Shown here in pieces: positions 54,585-64,000 of a DNA stretch of 64,000 bases. The stretch is taken from the NCBI GenBank assembly GCA_963169105.1, contig OY720636.1:103726539-103790538 (forward strand). The letters are read 5' to 3'. The number at the start of each line of letters is the position of its first letter. The first letter of the stretch is position 1. A program made the position numbers and the translations under genes. Source of the stretch: Ceriagrion tenellum. Lineage: Eukaryota > Arthropoda > Insecta > Odonata > Coenagrionidae. The notes under the pieces were generated by a model, which was given only the letters and a program-made list of their open reading frames with translations, was not told where the DNA came from and made no database searches.

Positions 54585-54870
54585 GGAATCCAGAAGCGGC
54601 GGGACGTAGAATCGGCGGGATCCATAAGCGGCGGGACGTAGAATCGGCGGGATCCAGAAGCGGCGGGACGTAGAATCAGTGGAATCCAGAAGCGGCGGGA
54701 CGTAGAATCGGCGGGATCCATAAGCGGCGGGACGTAGAATCGGCGGGATCCATAAGCGGCGGGACGTAGAATCGGCGGGATCCAGAAGCGGCGGGACGTA
54801 GAATCGGCGGGATCCAGAAGCGGCGGGACGTAGAATCGGCGGGATCCAGAAGCGGCGGGATCCAGATTCG
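54585..54870. repeat. GC-rich 32-bp minisatellite
   Basis: About nine copies of a unit joining GCGGCGGGACGTAGAATC and GGCGGGATCCA-AA. Because 32 is not a multiple of three, the minus-strand open frame across it cycles through all frames (SRRFYVPPL, DPADSTSRRFWIP), which is a composition artefact rather than a gene. Confidence 0.9.
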
Positions 54871-55065
54871 GTGGGATAGAGAACACCGGAATCATCGCGG
54901 CGAGGCGTCCAGTTGGCTTCATCCTACTCACATCGGCTATTGAAGAATGCTACACGGTGGACGAAATTACTAGCTACGAGATAGGTGAGTACCAGTTTTC
55001 GTGTCGGTATTTTCGGTGGCAAGGGTGTTACGAGCATTTGTGCTGTGGGCAAAGGTATTCGGAAG

Positions 55066-55440
55066 ATGGCATTCTTAGGGAAAGCTAAGAAGGAAGAATT
55101 GCGATATGTGGCCGAAGAATTAGGGGCTACAGTGAGTGCTGCAGAGAAGATAATACAGTTAAAAAAGAAGATAAAGGAAAACCCCGAGTATGGCGGTCTT
55201 GGTTCAAAATTTTGGAAGCTTACCGGGAGGAAAAACGTAGGCAAGCAGAACTGGAAGAAAAACGTCTTCAGAGAGAGACGGAAATGGAGGAAAAACGTAG
55301 GCAAGCAGAATTGGAAGAAAAACGTCTTCAGAGGGACGGAGATAAGGCGGTTGCAAGGAATAGAGCTAGAAATGGAAAAATTAAGAATCCATGAAAGGAG
55401 AGCAGATTCAGAAGGAGAATCACCAACGCTGGAAGGGTAA
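55066..55440 (+). pseudogene. SAP-like gag fragment with coiled coil
   Basis: From ATG at 55066: MAFLGKAKKEELRYVAEELG, then TVSAAEKIIQLKKKIKENPE, a SAP-like helical N-terminus seen in gag proteins of arthropod LTR elements. A frameshift near 55205 moves to EAYREEKRRQAELEEKRLQR, with the unit repeated once (about 55228-55275 and 55286-55333), and a further shift to ELEMEKLRIHERRAD. Gag capsid and pol are absent; hAT sequence starts within 100 bp. Confidence 0.5.
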
Positions 55441-55501
55441 CGCCTGAAATTGAGCTGCATAAGGTGATGCCCAAGCTTGAGCGCAGGACAAAGGCGCTCA
55501 G

Positions 55502-57439
55502 ATGTTTAATAATATGGAGAAATTCCTCACGAAGGAGGACGTTACTCGTGCTGAAATTCTCTGGGCTTTATGTCAGGTGTATAAGCAAGCATCTCGCCGG
55601 TGCTTTTCTGATGCAGCCGAACTATTTCCCAAAATGTTTCCTGATAGTGAAATAGCACGAAAATTTCAGATGCGCAAAGACAAGCTGAGCTACGTCATAA
55701 CCTACGGATTGGGACCACATTTCCAAGAAGAATTAGCTAAAATCGTCGGTCAATGTAAGTTCTACACAATTTCCTTTGACGAAAGCTTGAATAAGGTTTC
55801 GCAAAAAGGACAGATGGATTTAGTTGTCAGGTTTTGGGAGAACAATGAAGTCAAGACAAGATATTTGACATCAACATTTCTTGGCCATGCTAAATCTGAA
55901 GATCTTCTTGATGCTTTTACAACAAGTTTAAAAGGACTTGGACTGAATCTAAAAAAGATGATTCAAGTATCGATGGATGGGCCAAATGTGAATATTAAAT
56001 TCCTTAAAGATCTCAAATCCATTCTATCTGAGCACGATGATAACCCGGAGTTGTTAGATATAGGCACATGTTCTTTACATATTGTGAATGGCAGTTACAA
56101 AACCGGTCATGCGAAAACTAAATGGGACATAGACAAGTTTCTGCGTGCCACCTACTATTTATTCAAAGACTTCCCTTCACGACGTGCGGATTATAAGCAT
56201 TTTACACAGTCTAAAAATTTCCGATGAAATTTTGTTCTATTCGCTGGACGGAAAATTCCGGAGTTATGGAAAGAGCCAAGAATGTTTTAAGTCACTTGCA
56301 AATTTATGTAAAATCTGTGGAAAAAAAACCGCCGGATTCAAACAATTATCTTTTACTAAAAGAATTGTTATCAGACCCCCTGTTAGATGCAAAACTTAGT
56401 TTCATGATCACTATTTCTTTGGAACTAGAAGCGTTTTTGATAAAGTACCAAACAAACAAACCATTAATTCCGTTCTTACATCAGGATTTATATGCAATGC
56501 TCAATAACTTGCTTAGTCGCATCATAAAACCAGATGTAATTTCCCAGGTTAACTCTGCTAAGGCACTTTTGGCTATAGACTTGAATGAAAAACAAAATCT
56601 GTGTTTGGCTAGTAAAACTGAAATTGGCTTGCCTGCTTCAATGGCTCTCAATAAAGTGCCAAAACTGATGGACAGTGATATATTGCGTTTTAAACTGGAC
56701 TGTCAAAATTTTATCCTGGAACTTTGTAAAAAGCTGAAAATTAAATGTCCCCTATCTTCTAAGATTGTGAGGGGTGCGAGTTGCTTGTCCCCTTTTGTTA
56801 TGCAAGTACCAAAAAGTGCAAAATCACGCGTGAACGCTGCTCTAGAAGTGTTCATTGAGCAAAACCACATTGGATCGATCCAAGCGGAACTAGTCAAAAA
56901 TGAATATGTAAATCTAATTCAAAATCCAAATGTGATAAAAAAAATTAGAAAAATATGACCAAGAGGAGCAACCTCTTGATGTTTTCTTCATGAATATTTG
57001 TGTTGAACACAAGGTGTGTGAAAATTTGATTGAATTTATCAAGAAAATTTTGGTTTTATTCCATGGAAATGCGGCCGTAGAAAGAAGTTTCTCATTTAAT
57101 AAAGAATTCCTGGTCGAAAATTTGACTGAAAAAAGTCTCATCGCCCAAAGATCTGTGCACGATTTTGTCAAGTCTCTGCGACACCCCTTGCAAGATCTGG
57201 TAATAACGAAAGCCATGGAAACCGCGTTTCGTAGATCTTCTACTAACCGGAGAGCAGCTTTAGAAAAGCAAAAATCAGATGAAAATGAATCCCAGCGTCG
57301 TAAACGGATGGCACAAGAAGATAAGCGAATCCTCGAATCGAAGAAAAGAGTTGCCTTAAATACCCTTCAAAGTGCACAAGAGGAAATATTACTTTACGAT
57401 GCCGAACTCAAGAATTTAAAAGATGTCATCCAAAAATAA
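55502..57439 (+). pseudogene. hAT-like transposase in three frames
   Basis: Cut-and-paste transposase of the hAT superfamily, ZBED/CGGBP1-associated type. First segment 55502-56227 contains LTKEDVTRAEILWALCQVY, the FYTISFDESLNKVSQKGQMD block with catalytic Asp, YLTSTFLGHAKSEDLLDAF, IQVSMDGPNVNIKFL (second Asp region) and GTCSLHIVNGSYKTGH. Second, 56224-56958, carries KFCSIRWTEN through the alpha-helical insertion to INAL-like SRVNAALEVF. Third, 56990-57439, has LFHGNAAVERSFSFNKEFL, the C-terminal dimerisation block, and a charged coil. Two frame breaks (about 56225 and 56960) disable it; no BED finger is attached. Confidence 0.85.
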
Positions 57440-57479
57440 TTCTTGTTAAAAAATCGTTTTAGGTGTTAATAAAGTGTAT

Positions 57480-57633
57480 TTTTTAGATCACTGAAACTCT
57501 GGTTTTTTAGAAAATATCCTGTTTTTCCGACGAAAAATTTCGTTTTTTTCTGTCCTGATTTTCCTATGAAAAATGTCCCGATTGTCCTGGAAATGTCCTG
57601 GAAATCGGAAATGAATTTTCAGTAGATACCCTG
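57480..57633 (+). repeat. Right end of hAT element
   Basis: After the transposase, repeated CCTG/CCCGAT-GTCCTGGAAAT boxes lead to TTTTCAGTAGATACCCTG at 57633. Read inward this is CAGGGTATCTACTG, a typical hAT terminus. The matching left terminus was not found upstream, so the element is truncated on that side. Confidence 0.6.
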
Positions 57634-57639
57634 AATATA

Positions 57640-60600
57640 TTGTTAAAAATAAATTGCTGTCTTTCTTAAATAATCAAAAGCATTCCAGCAAAATCAATTT
57701 GTATTTCTAAAATTTTATATCATCAATGCTATTATATTTTCTTCAATTTTATGTTACGGTAGAAAAGTTGCTTAGTGTCTACCATGATAGCAATTTCCAG
57801 CACAGGAGAATCCTTTGCATTAGGAAATGATTATATGCCTACTATCGAAAGGAATTAAAAAGTAAGTAGGTACTTATTAAGAGCATGATATGCTAAGAAC
57901 ACCAAGAATGGATATCATACATAGAATGTTTCCCATCAATTCTTTCAAATAAAGAAACACAAAAGTCATCTGATCATAGATATGGTAGTCCATACGTACT
58001 TCCACAGCATTGAAAATAATGCTCGGATTTTTGAGATCCCTAGTCTCTATCAAAGGCTCAGAGTGTTCACTTGGGTGTTTTCGGAATTGCTACGGAACGG
58101 ATGAAAAAATGCATTTATTCAATGAGCTCATGACACCTTTGTCTTTAGTTTGTGAGAAGCCATTATTTTTACTGATGATGGCATGATATGCCGAAACCTA
58201 GGTCCTGTTGCTTTAAAGAAAGCGTGGTATCATAACCAAGTACCTGTTTTTCATTCATTTTGAAGGAGTTCACCGAGTAACGCCAAAGAGTGTCTTACAT
58301 TATTTTTTCCTTGAAATTCTCTTCCACCAGTTTATTCTGGCCTACCATACTCATTCCATTACTTAGCCCAACCCAGACTTTTTAACTCCTCGAATTTTAC
58401 CACCAATAAATTACAACAAATATTCAAGCCTAGATTTTCATTCCTTTAACCGTCCATATGGGTTCTTCCATTGGACTATTTCACAACGGTTCAAATTCGA
58501 ATATATTTGTTCATCTTTCACACTTTACCTTCCCAATCATTCACCACACACCCGGACTTTAAATATAACTTCTTTCCCTCCCGCTCCGAAAATAACTTTT
58601 TGTCACTCATCCCTCACAGCATTAATCCTCATACCTCATCAATTATAGTCTCTCCCGTGCGATTCAAGGCTTCAGCATTCTTCTCTTCCCAATTCTTACG
58701 CTTGTCAAGGACGCCAAATGCCCAAGCCGAATCCTATCGCTGGTAACGGCGCCTGCGAAAAAATTCACCCCGGCGTCATCACCGTAGATCAATCAAGAAT
58801 TGGACTCGGATGACTCCAACCGTAAGAACCAATTGGAATGATGAAGAGGATCAGGAATGTATCCACCGAAGGCTTCCACATCTTACATGATTGAGTGATC
58901 TCCGCCAAAACGATGGTTACGGCGGCCTTAGAGACAGCGAACGTCAGGGTGAACCGGCGATCATCGCCGCACTTCTGGCTTTCGCAAATGGAGACCACCC
59001 CCTTCTGGCGTCGCCGATCGGATCAACAGGTTTAAAGATGAAGAATGGGTCAAGATGGCAAGGGGATATAAATGTGGGTCCCCTCGAACGTTCTCCTTCG
59101 CTGACAAATGTTTTAATCGCGGGATGGCGGGTGTGAATCAGACCCAGAATGTCTCGCGAAGTAACTCTTTACATCTCATTTTCACACTAAAGACGATAGG
59201 TTTAAACGACATCACTTCTACGGTTCAAATTGGCGCGCTGGATTCAATCACTGTCATTAATATGCACGTAGAATCGTTACGTTAGTAATAATCGACTACG
59301 GTATTTGTGCAACATTCAAAAGCATATTTGAGCCGGTATAACAAGTTAAAGCCAATACGCCAAATACATTGAAGTCCAACAATCAAAAGGCAGACTCACA
59401 AAAACGATTAATGTCTATTTCTGGAGCCTTCTGTGTTACCTCTGCGGACGATCACACTCCCTCACATGTACACAATTAATAGAATCACAATCATCACATT
59501 CAGGTGGACTTTACGCATGATTTCTTGAAGAGGCACTAGATGGTTACGCTCTACTGCCCTATCCATAGAAATAAACTGTAAGGATGTACGGTTTAATCAT
59601 AGTTTTCGTTGAAATCAACGCTGGGAAACGTTTACGCGGAATCAGTTCCCTTATTTGACATGGATCAAATTTTCAATGGGTTGAAAAAGACCTTTCCGCA
59701 TGGTGCCCCAAAAAATTGGTTTGATCGAGAAACACCTACCAGAGAATTTATATTTCCAAGGAGATTAAAGGAGAGAGAGAGAGAGATCAGAGAATTTATA
59801 TTTCCAAGGGGCTTAAAAAAAGGTCACTAAGCGGGGATCAAAGGTTTGCAAGCTTTAAATGCCAGTGCAACTGATTCTAGGTAGCACAATTAGTCAAGGT
59901 ATCCATTCAAAGAAGAAGCAAAAAGGATAGAGGATTCACAATTTGTTTTAGGATGCTTGGTTCAACAAGTAGGCAACATTACCAAGTAAACCTTCGAAAT
60001 GGTCTTCTCCCTTCCTTAAGTTGAAAAGATAATAAATATGATAATTCATACTTCCATGATGTACAGGGATAATTTTAGCGCCATATTCCTATTCGATAAT
60101 ATGTTTTATAGCACAGTATCAACTTAAAACTTCATGAAAAATATCGCCAGCGATGTTCAATCATATCCTATTCAACTGAAAATAAAAACTGCACTCAATC
60201 AACCAAGTTTTTAGCATCAATGAGAGACCCGGGTAACACATGAACAATAAGGGAAGTTTCAGCATGAATCAGAATGTAAACTTTAGAGGAGCCATAAAAG
60301 TGGTCCTCAAACCGGTCGAACCGAATTGAAAATAACACGCATACCCATGTTTCTGAGCTGGTTCATATCGCAGTATAATTTTTCTTGCAGCCGAACTATT
60401 GAGGAATTTTGAGACCATGACTCGATACAATAGAAGTTTCATAAAAAATAATTCACAGAAATCGGGGTGGCCTGATCACTTGATCCTATCAAGGAAGAAC
60501 AAGGCGTGACACAAATTGAGTTTTGCGTTTCAAAATCGGCGCTTAATGGGTAGAGAGCGCTTCTAGAACATTTGGTTGATAATTACACCCTAGATCGATA

Positions 60601-62290
60601 TTTTGGAACAGCGGCTGCAACTGTCACTGTATCGTTCCAACTCCCGATTTTTCCCTGATCCCGTTTAACTGGCTGTTGTGAAATATGGGAACGTTTCTCC
60701 CACTTAATTTGTGCCCTATCCGGTTCAACAACTTACCATACAAGGAAAGAGCTCACCAGCGACACAGTTCTGCAAATTATGAGGTTTGGCGCGGCTTAAA
60801 CTGTATTATTTAGCGATTTCAACGCGCGTAAAGGAATCGTGGAAAATTTTATTTCCTCCAGGGAGCAATTACACCGGCAATAGGGTATTTAAACTTGCCA
60901 ACGCATGGGATTAAGATGCAGCGATAATTGAGTTCTCAACACATAACAAGGCGATAAATTTCTCTCGAGGACAGGATAACAATTGTAAAACGCGATCTCA
61001 AAAGTGTTGCGAGAGTTCTTTTCACCGGAGATTTCTCCCCACCACTTCTTCCATTCCTACGAAAAGATTATGGGGCCGCTGTGCCCCCGAGGGCATGTGC
61101 TTTGGGAGGAAATACTCAACGCGTCTATGCAATGATGAACGAGTAAATGGACGTGCGGCCGGGATTTAAGCGAAGGGAAAAAGGTGTGATGAATGGTAAG
61201 AAATCAGAGAGAGAGGATTGGTCACGGAGAAATCCAAAGAGCTAATGGAAAGATACGGAAGAGGGCTAATTATGATGCATGTTATCGATTATCTCCACCA
61301 GCAATAAGCGTGAGCCACACAATCTTCCATTCAGTAAGAATTAACCCTCGGTAACAAAAAGTCAGCGCGGATTAAGTGTAGCATAATGAATACGACATAA
61401 ATCTTGTGGGTGGTAATACGAAGGAAATCCTTCTCGTTCTTGTGTGAACTACCTAATATAAAATAAGTACATTTATATCGGCAAACTCACAGATGTTGCA
61501 TATTTTACAACTGCATAGATAAGTCTAAAGAAAACCCTGTATACAAAGTTCTTACGTGACAACAGCTACAATGAACTCGTGACCGTATCCCCGCGAATCT
61601 CTGTGCATGTTGCATTCCCCTAGATGTAAAGCCAGAAAATAACGCTAAAATCAAATATATTCGCTCTTATAATAGTAATATCTACATAATATATTTAATA
61701 TAATATTAATTATTTATTCCACCATTAATAAGTAAAGAATAAAGCACAAAAAGAGACATCTATTTTAACGTGGAATAAAGGCACCCCTAAGGATAACCTA
61801 TTTCGGGGTTACCTTCATCAAATTTGTGAATGCAACGACTAGTTCTAATAAACATATACATTGCTTACTAGCGGTTGAGTGACAGTTTTCACTTTCAATC
61901 ATTGCGTTCAGTACAAACAAAAATATAGCATTCACGAACAAATACCGAAATGCAAACCACGAACAATAATATAGCAGTGGACAAGTAAAAACATATCAGT
62001 GCCAACAGTAGTCACAAATCACAATACAAGAGGAGGAGAAACTCGCACTCAAAATTGCCAAATCAAACAATTTCAGCAGTCCTTCAACCTCCTCATTCTC
62101 CTTGGCGAGGAGCCATTGTTTTTATTTGTGCAAAAATACTGTTGTGGAGTTGTCTATCCACAACTCCACCGGGAGGGAGCAGAAATATTTCCGTGCAAGA
62201 TATGCATAAGTTTGCCTGAGGCTTAATTGTTGGGTTTTGGTTTTACAATACCCATTCCCAACAACGAAATATCTTACATCGATCTTAAGA
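57640..62290. other. AT-rich DNA, no gene recognised
   Basis: No conserved domain or transposon end found. Short open frames near 58470-58750 and 58890-59290 lack motifs. At 59741-59763 and 59790-59812 an AGAATTTATATTTCCAAGG segment is duplicated around a GA dinucleotide run. A GC-richer patch spans about 58730-59110. Confidence 0.45.
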
Positions 62291-63360
62291 AATGGTAGTA
62301 TTTTTATATAGGGTGCTTCTACAGCAACGGTCATTTCGCACCACTTACTCCACTATTATAAGAACTATTATATGAAAATACTGCATGTTATGTTACTTTA
62401 TATTTTTTGTGCAAATCGGTAGTTCGGAGATATTTCATTATCTTATTTATGTTTTCGTGGTTGTTACCCAACACTTTATCGATTTCACCTTGAATGAGTA
62501 GTTTTTCTCTAATTGACCGGTACTTGTTGCACTCCGTCAGGAGATGTTTAACACTGAGGGCTGAGTCACATTCCTCACATTTGGGTGGGACTTTCTCCGC
62601 TGTAAAGAGGTACGAGTGCGTCAGCGCACTATGTCCGATCCTCAACCTAGTGATGGCAACTTCTTCAGCGCGGTTTCTCCTGACGGAGGAGGACCACGCC
62701 AATGTATCAGGTTTAATTGCACCTAATTTATTGTTAATTGTGCTGCTCCATATATCCTTCCGCTTTTTTAGGGCTTCATTCCATAAGGTAGACGTAATAT
62801 CATACAAAGGTACACGGGAAGACGCAAAATCACTTTCATTCAGGGATTCTTTAGCTGCTGAGTCTGCTTTCTCGTTCCCACTGATACCTACGTGGCCAGG
62901 AGTCCTTAAAAAAGCAATTTTAACTCCCTTGGAGTTAAAGGACGAGATTGAAGCATGAATTTCTCGTACAATGGGGCTTTTTGATGAAAAAGTTAAAATT
63001 GCGTGTAGAGCGCAAACAAAATCCGTACAAATGAGGAATGATGAGTCATAACAATTAATGTTGCGCAGAGCTAGGACTATGGCATACAGTTCTGCGGTGT
63101 ACACTGAACACATCGGGTTCAGTTTTGCCGTAAGGATTCCGTGGTAGGTAAATACGACAGCGCAACCGCAGGACGAAGCCGGTAAAGTCAAGAGTATTTT
63201 GAAGCTATTTCCATGAATAATTGTCCATACTCCAAGGGAATAGTCGAAGCAGTTGGAAATTACATTCTGGTTAGGGTACCAACCATAGAGGGAGTTCATT
63301 GTACCCAGAGGGGTACACGTCGGGTAAATTAAAACCTCTTTCTTCGATAAAGGTAGGATT
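62290..63360 (-). mobile_element. I-clade LINE 3' fragment
   Basis: Covers the end of ORF2 (RNase H onward) and the 3' UTR on the minus strand. The 3' UTR repeats the GTGGTGCGAAATGACC and AAGCACCC stem-loop of the full-length LINE. Upstream similarity reaches the region equivalent to about 29790, then meets another LINE 3' tail. Confidence 0.85.
62388..63299 (-). pseudogene. LINE RNase H and C-terminal domain, 303 codons
   Basis: A 5'-truncated open frame homologous to residues from about 925 to the end of the ORF2 at 28793. The first RNase H Asp block is not recognisable (degraded near GVWTIIHGNS), but CSVYTAELYAIVLALRNI, LICTDFVCALHAIL, and FLRTPGHVGISGNEKADSAA remain, then TRLRIGHSALTHSYLFTAEK and CEECDSALSVKHLLTEC. 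The intact tail frame suggests moderate age. Lacking RT it has no autonomous function. Confidence 0.85.
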
Positions 63361-63410
63361 TGTTTTATGAGGTGCTTCGACGGCTACGGTCATTCGCACC
63401 TTCCTCTATT
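63361..63410 (-). repeat. Isolated LINE 3' tail
   Basis: The minus strand shows GGTGCGAATGACCGTAGCC, then GTCGAAGCACCTCATAAAA, the same stem-loop as the 3' UTRs at 28.7 and 62.3 kb. It lies directly upstream of another truncated LINE in the same orientation, implying a second, almost completely truncated insertion or a 3'-end dimer. Confidence 0.65.
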
Positions 63411-63476
63411 TTATATTTTTCTAAAAAATACTTCTACTGAAAAAAAAACATTTTAGCACATCTTTATATGATGTTA

Positions 63477-63872
63477 TGTAAGAGGCCGGAGACTTCCCCC
63501 TCTTTTTCCAACGCACCTACCTAAGCATCCCACAGTCTCGTCGTCCCTTCCTCTACTTGCACCTTACCCGACACATTCCTTTGGTTTCCGATCGCTTCAT
63601 TCCCACCCATAGTTGCTGCAGCATCAGCGTCCTACGAACCTCACGCCACGGCAATGACGACCAATGGGAGAGGTGAGTGCTGGTCACGTGGGGACGCCAC
63701 GGTGGAGTTCGCGAGGGCAAGAGGCTTCGTGGCTGGTAGTTGATCGCGGGATGGAGAACAAGTGCAACCTTGTAATCGGGCAATAAAAGACTATGTTTCC
63801 AACCGCGCCATCTCTTTCAATTCTGTTCCCTGTACTTCCTCTGACGGACCCGTCACGGTCGTAATTCTTACA
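63477..63872. mobile_element. Solo LTR (396 bp)
   Basis: Starts TGTAAGA and ends TCTTACA, perfect inverted termini, with GTTA on both sides (63473-63476 and 63873-63876) as target duplication. AATAAA at 63782-63787 is a likely polyadenylation signal. It is not similar to the Gypsy LTR at 38.6 kb, so it represents another LTR family whose internal part was lost by LTR recombination. Confidence 0.7.
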
Positions 63873-64000
63873 GTTAGTATATATTGGAAAGGAACGTCAT
63901 AATTTATTAAAAAGCTTAGAGATGTGTAGGAAACTTATAACGGTGTCTAAGTGCTTAGGGTTGTCGTCTAAAACCTGTTTGATGTCTTCTGGTATGTTTA

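Noticed and set aside
54452..54931. 159-codon minus-strand frame with repeated RRFYVPP/DPADSTSRRFW
   Set aside because: It is the translation of the 32-bp minisatellite, whose period is not a multiple of three.
58471..59285. Short plus-strand frames in a GC-richer patch
   Set aside because: No conserved motif or repeat support; treated as unassigned DNA.

Overview
The window looks like a repeat-rich, AT-rich arthropod (most likely insect) nuclear genome. Genes have introns with GT/AG boundaries and no bacterial gene organisation is present. Nearly everything recognisable is a transposable element or its wreckage: PIF/Harbinger DNA transposons with their Myb/SANT partner genes, I-clade non-LTR retrotransposons, Helitrons, hAT, Gypsy-type LTR elements, a DIRS-like reverse transcriptase piece and tRNA-derived SINEs. 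I cannot name the species from sequence alone. No complete host gene is evident; single exons with THAP and psq-type HTH domains could be host exons or further transposon pieces.

Layout. 1-5.3 kb: unrecognised AT-rich DNA, with a GC-rich block at 4.75-5.15 kb. 5.3-7.1 kb: a tandem duplication carrying a MITE in its second copy, then a long inverted repeat containing two opposed tRNA-like SINE heads. 7.5-16.7 kb: one old I-clade LINE copy (minus strand) split by two Harbinger elements, 7560-9240 (about 1.7 kb, flanks TTA/TAA) and 9413-16195 (about 6.8 kb). The large one has an intact five-exon Myb-like gene and a nearly intact five-exon transposase, and itself holds SINEs. 17-18.1 kb: a psq-HTH exon. 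18.7-22.1 kb: two Helitrons with recognisable ends. 22.3-25.9 kb: a decayed Harbinger. 25.9-27.5 kb: DIRS-like fragment, SINE and Pro/Ser-rich DNA.

28.64-34.33 kb: a full-length I-clade LINE flanked by an 11-bp target duplication, with an open 1235-codon ORF2 and one frameshift in ORF1. 34.3-38.5 kb: AT-rich DNA with a THAP exon. 38.55-40.99 kb: an internally deleted Gypsy element abutting a second LINE copy (to 42.68 kb). 42.7-45.8 kb: minisatellite, PLE-like hairpin and a BED-finger scrap. 45.8-47.3 kb: a Harbinger with an intact 353-codon transposase. 47.76-51.35 kb: two more Harbinger remnants. 51.4-54.2 kb: a LINE endonuclease fragment next to a TAA-flanked Harbinger MITE that contains another CCTGG-inserted element. 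54.3-57.6 kb: LTR/gag-like leader with a 32-bp minisatellite, then a frameshifted hAT transposase. 57.6-62.2 kb: nothing recognised. 62.3-63.9 kb: LINE 3' fragments and a solo LTR.

The parts interact mainly by nesting, which gives relative ages and several natural empty/filled site comparisons inside the window. The most interesting signals are two Harbinger-like elements inserted at the same 5-bp core (CCTGG) with related subterminal architecture, palindromic subterminal arrays that look like binding sites, and a stem-loop shared by the 3' tails of three LINE copies.
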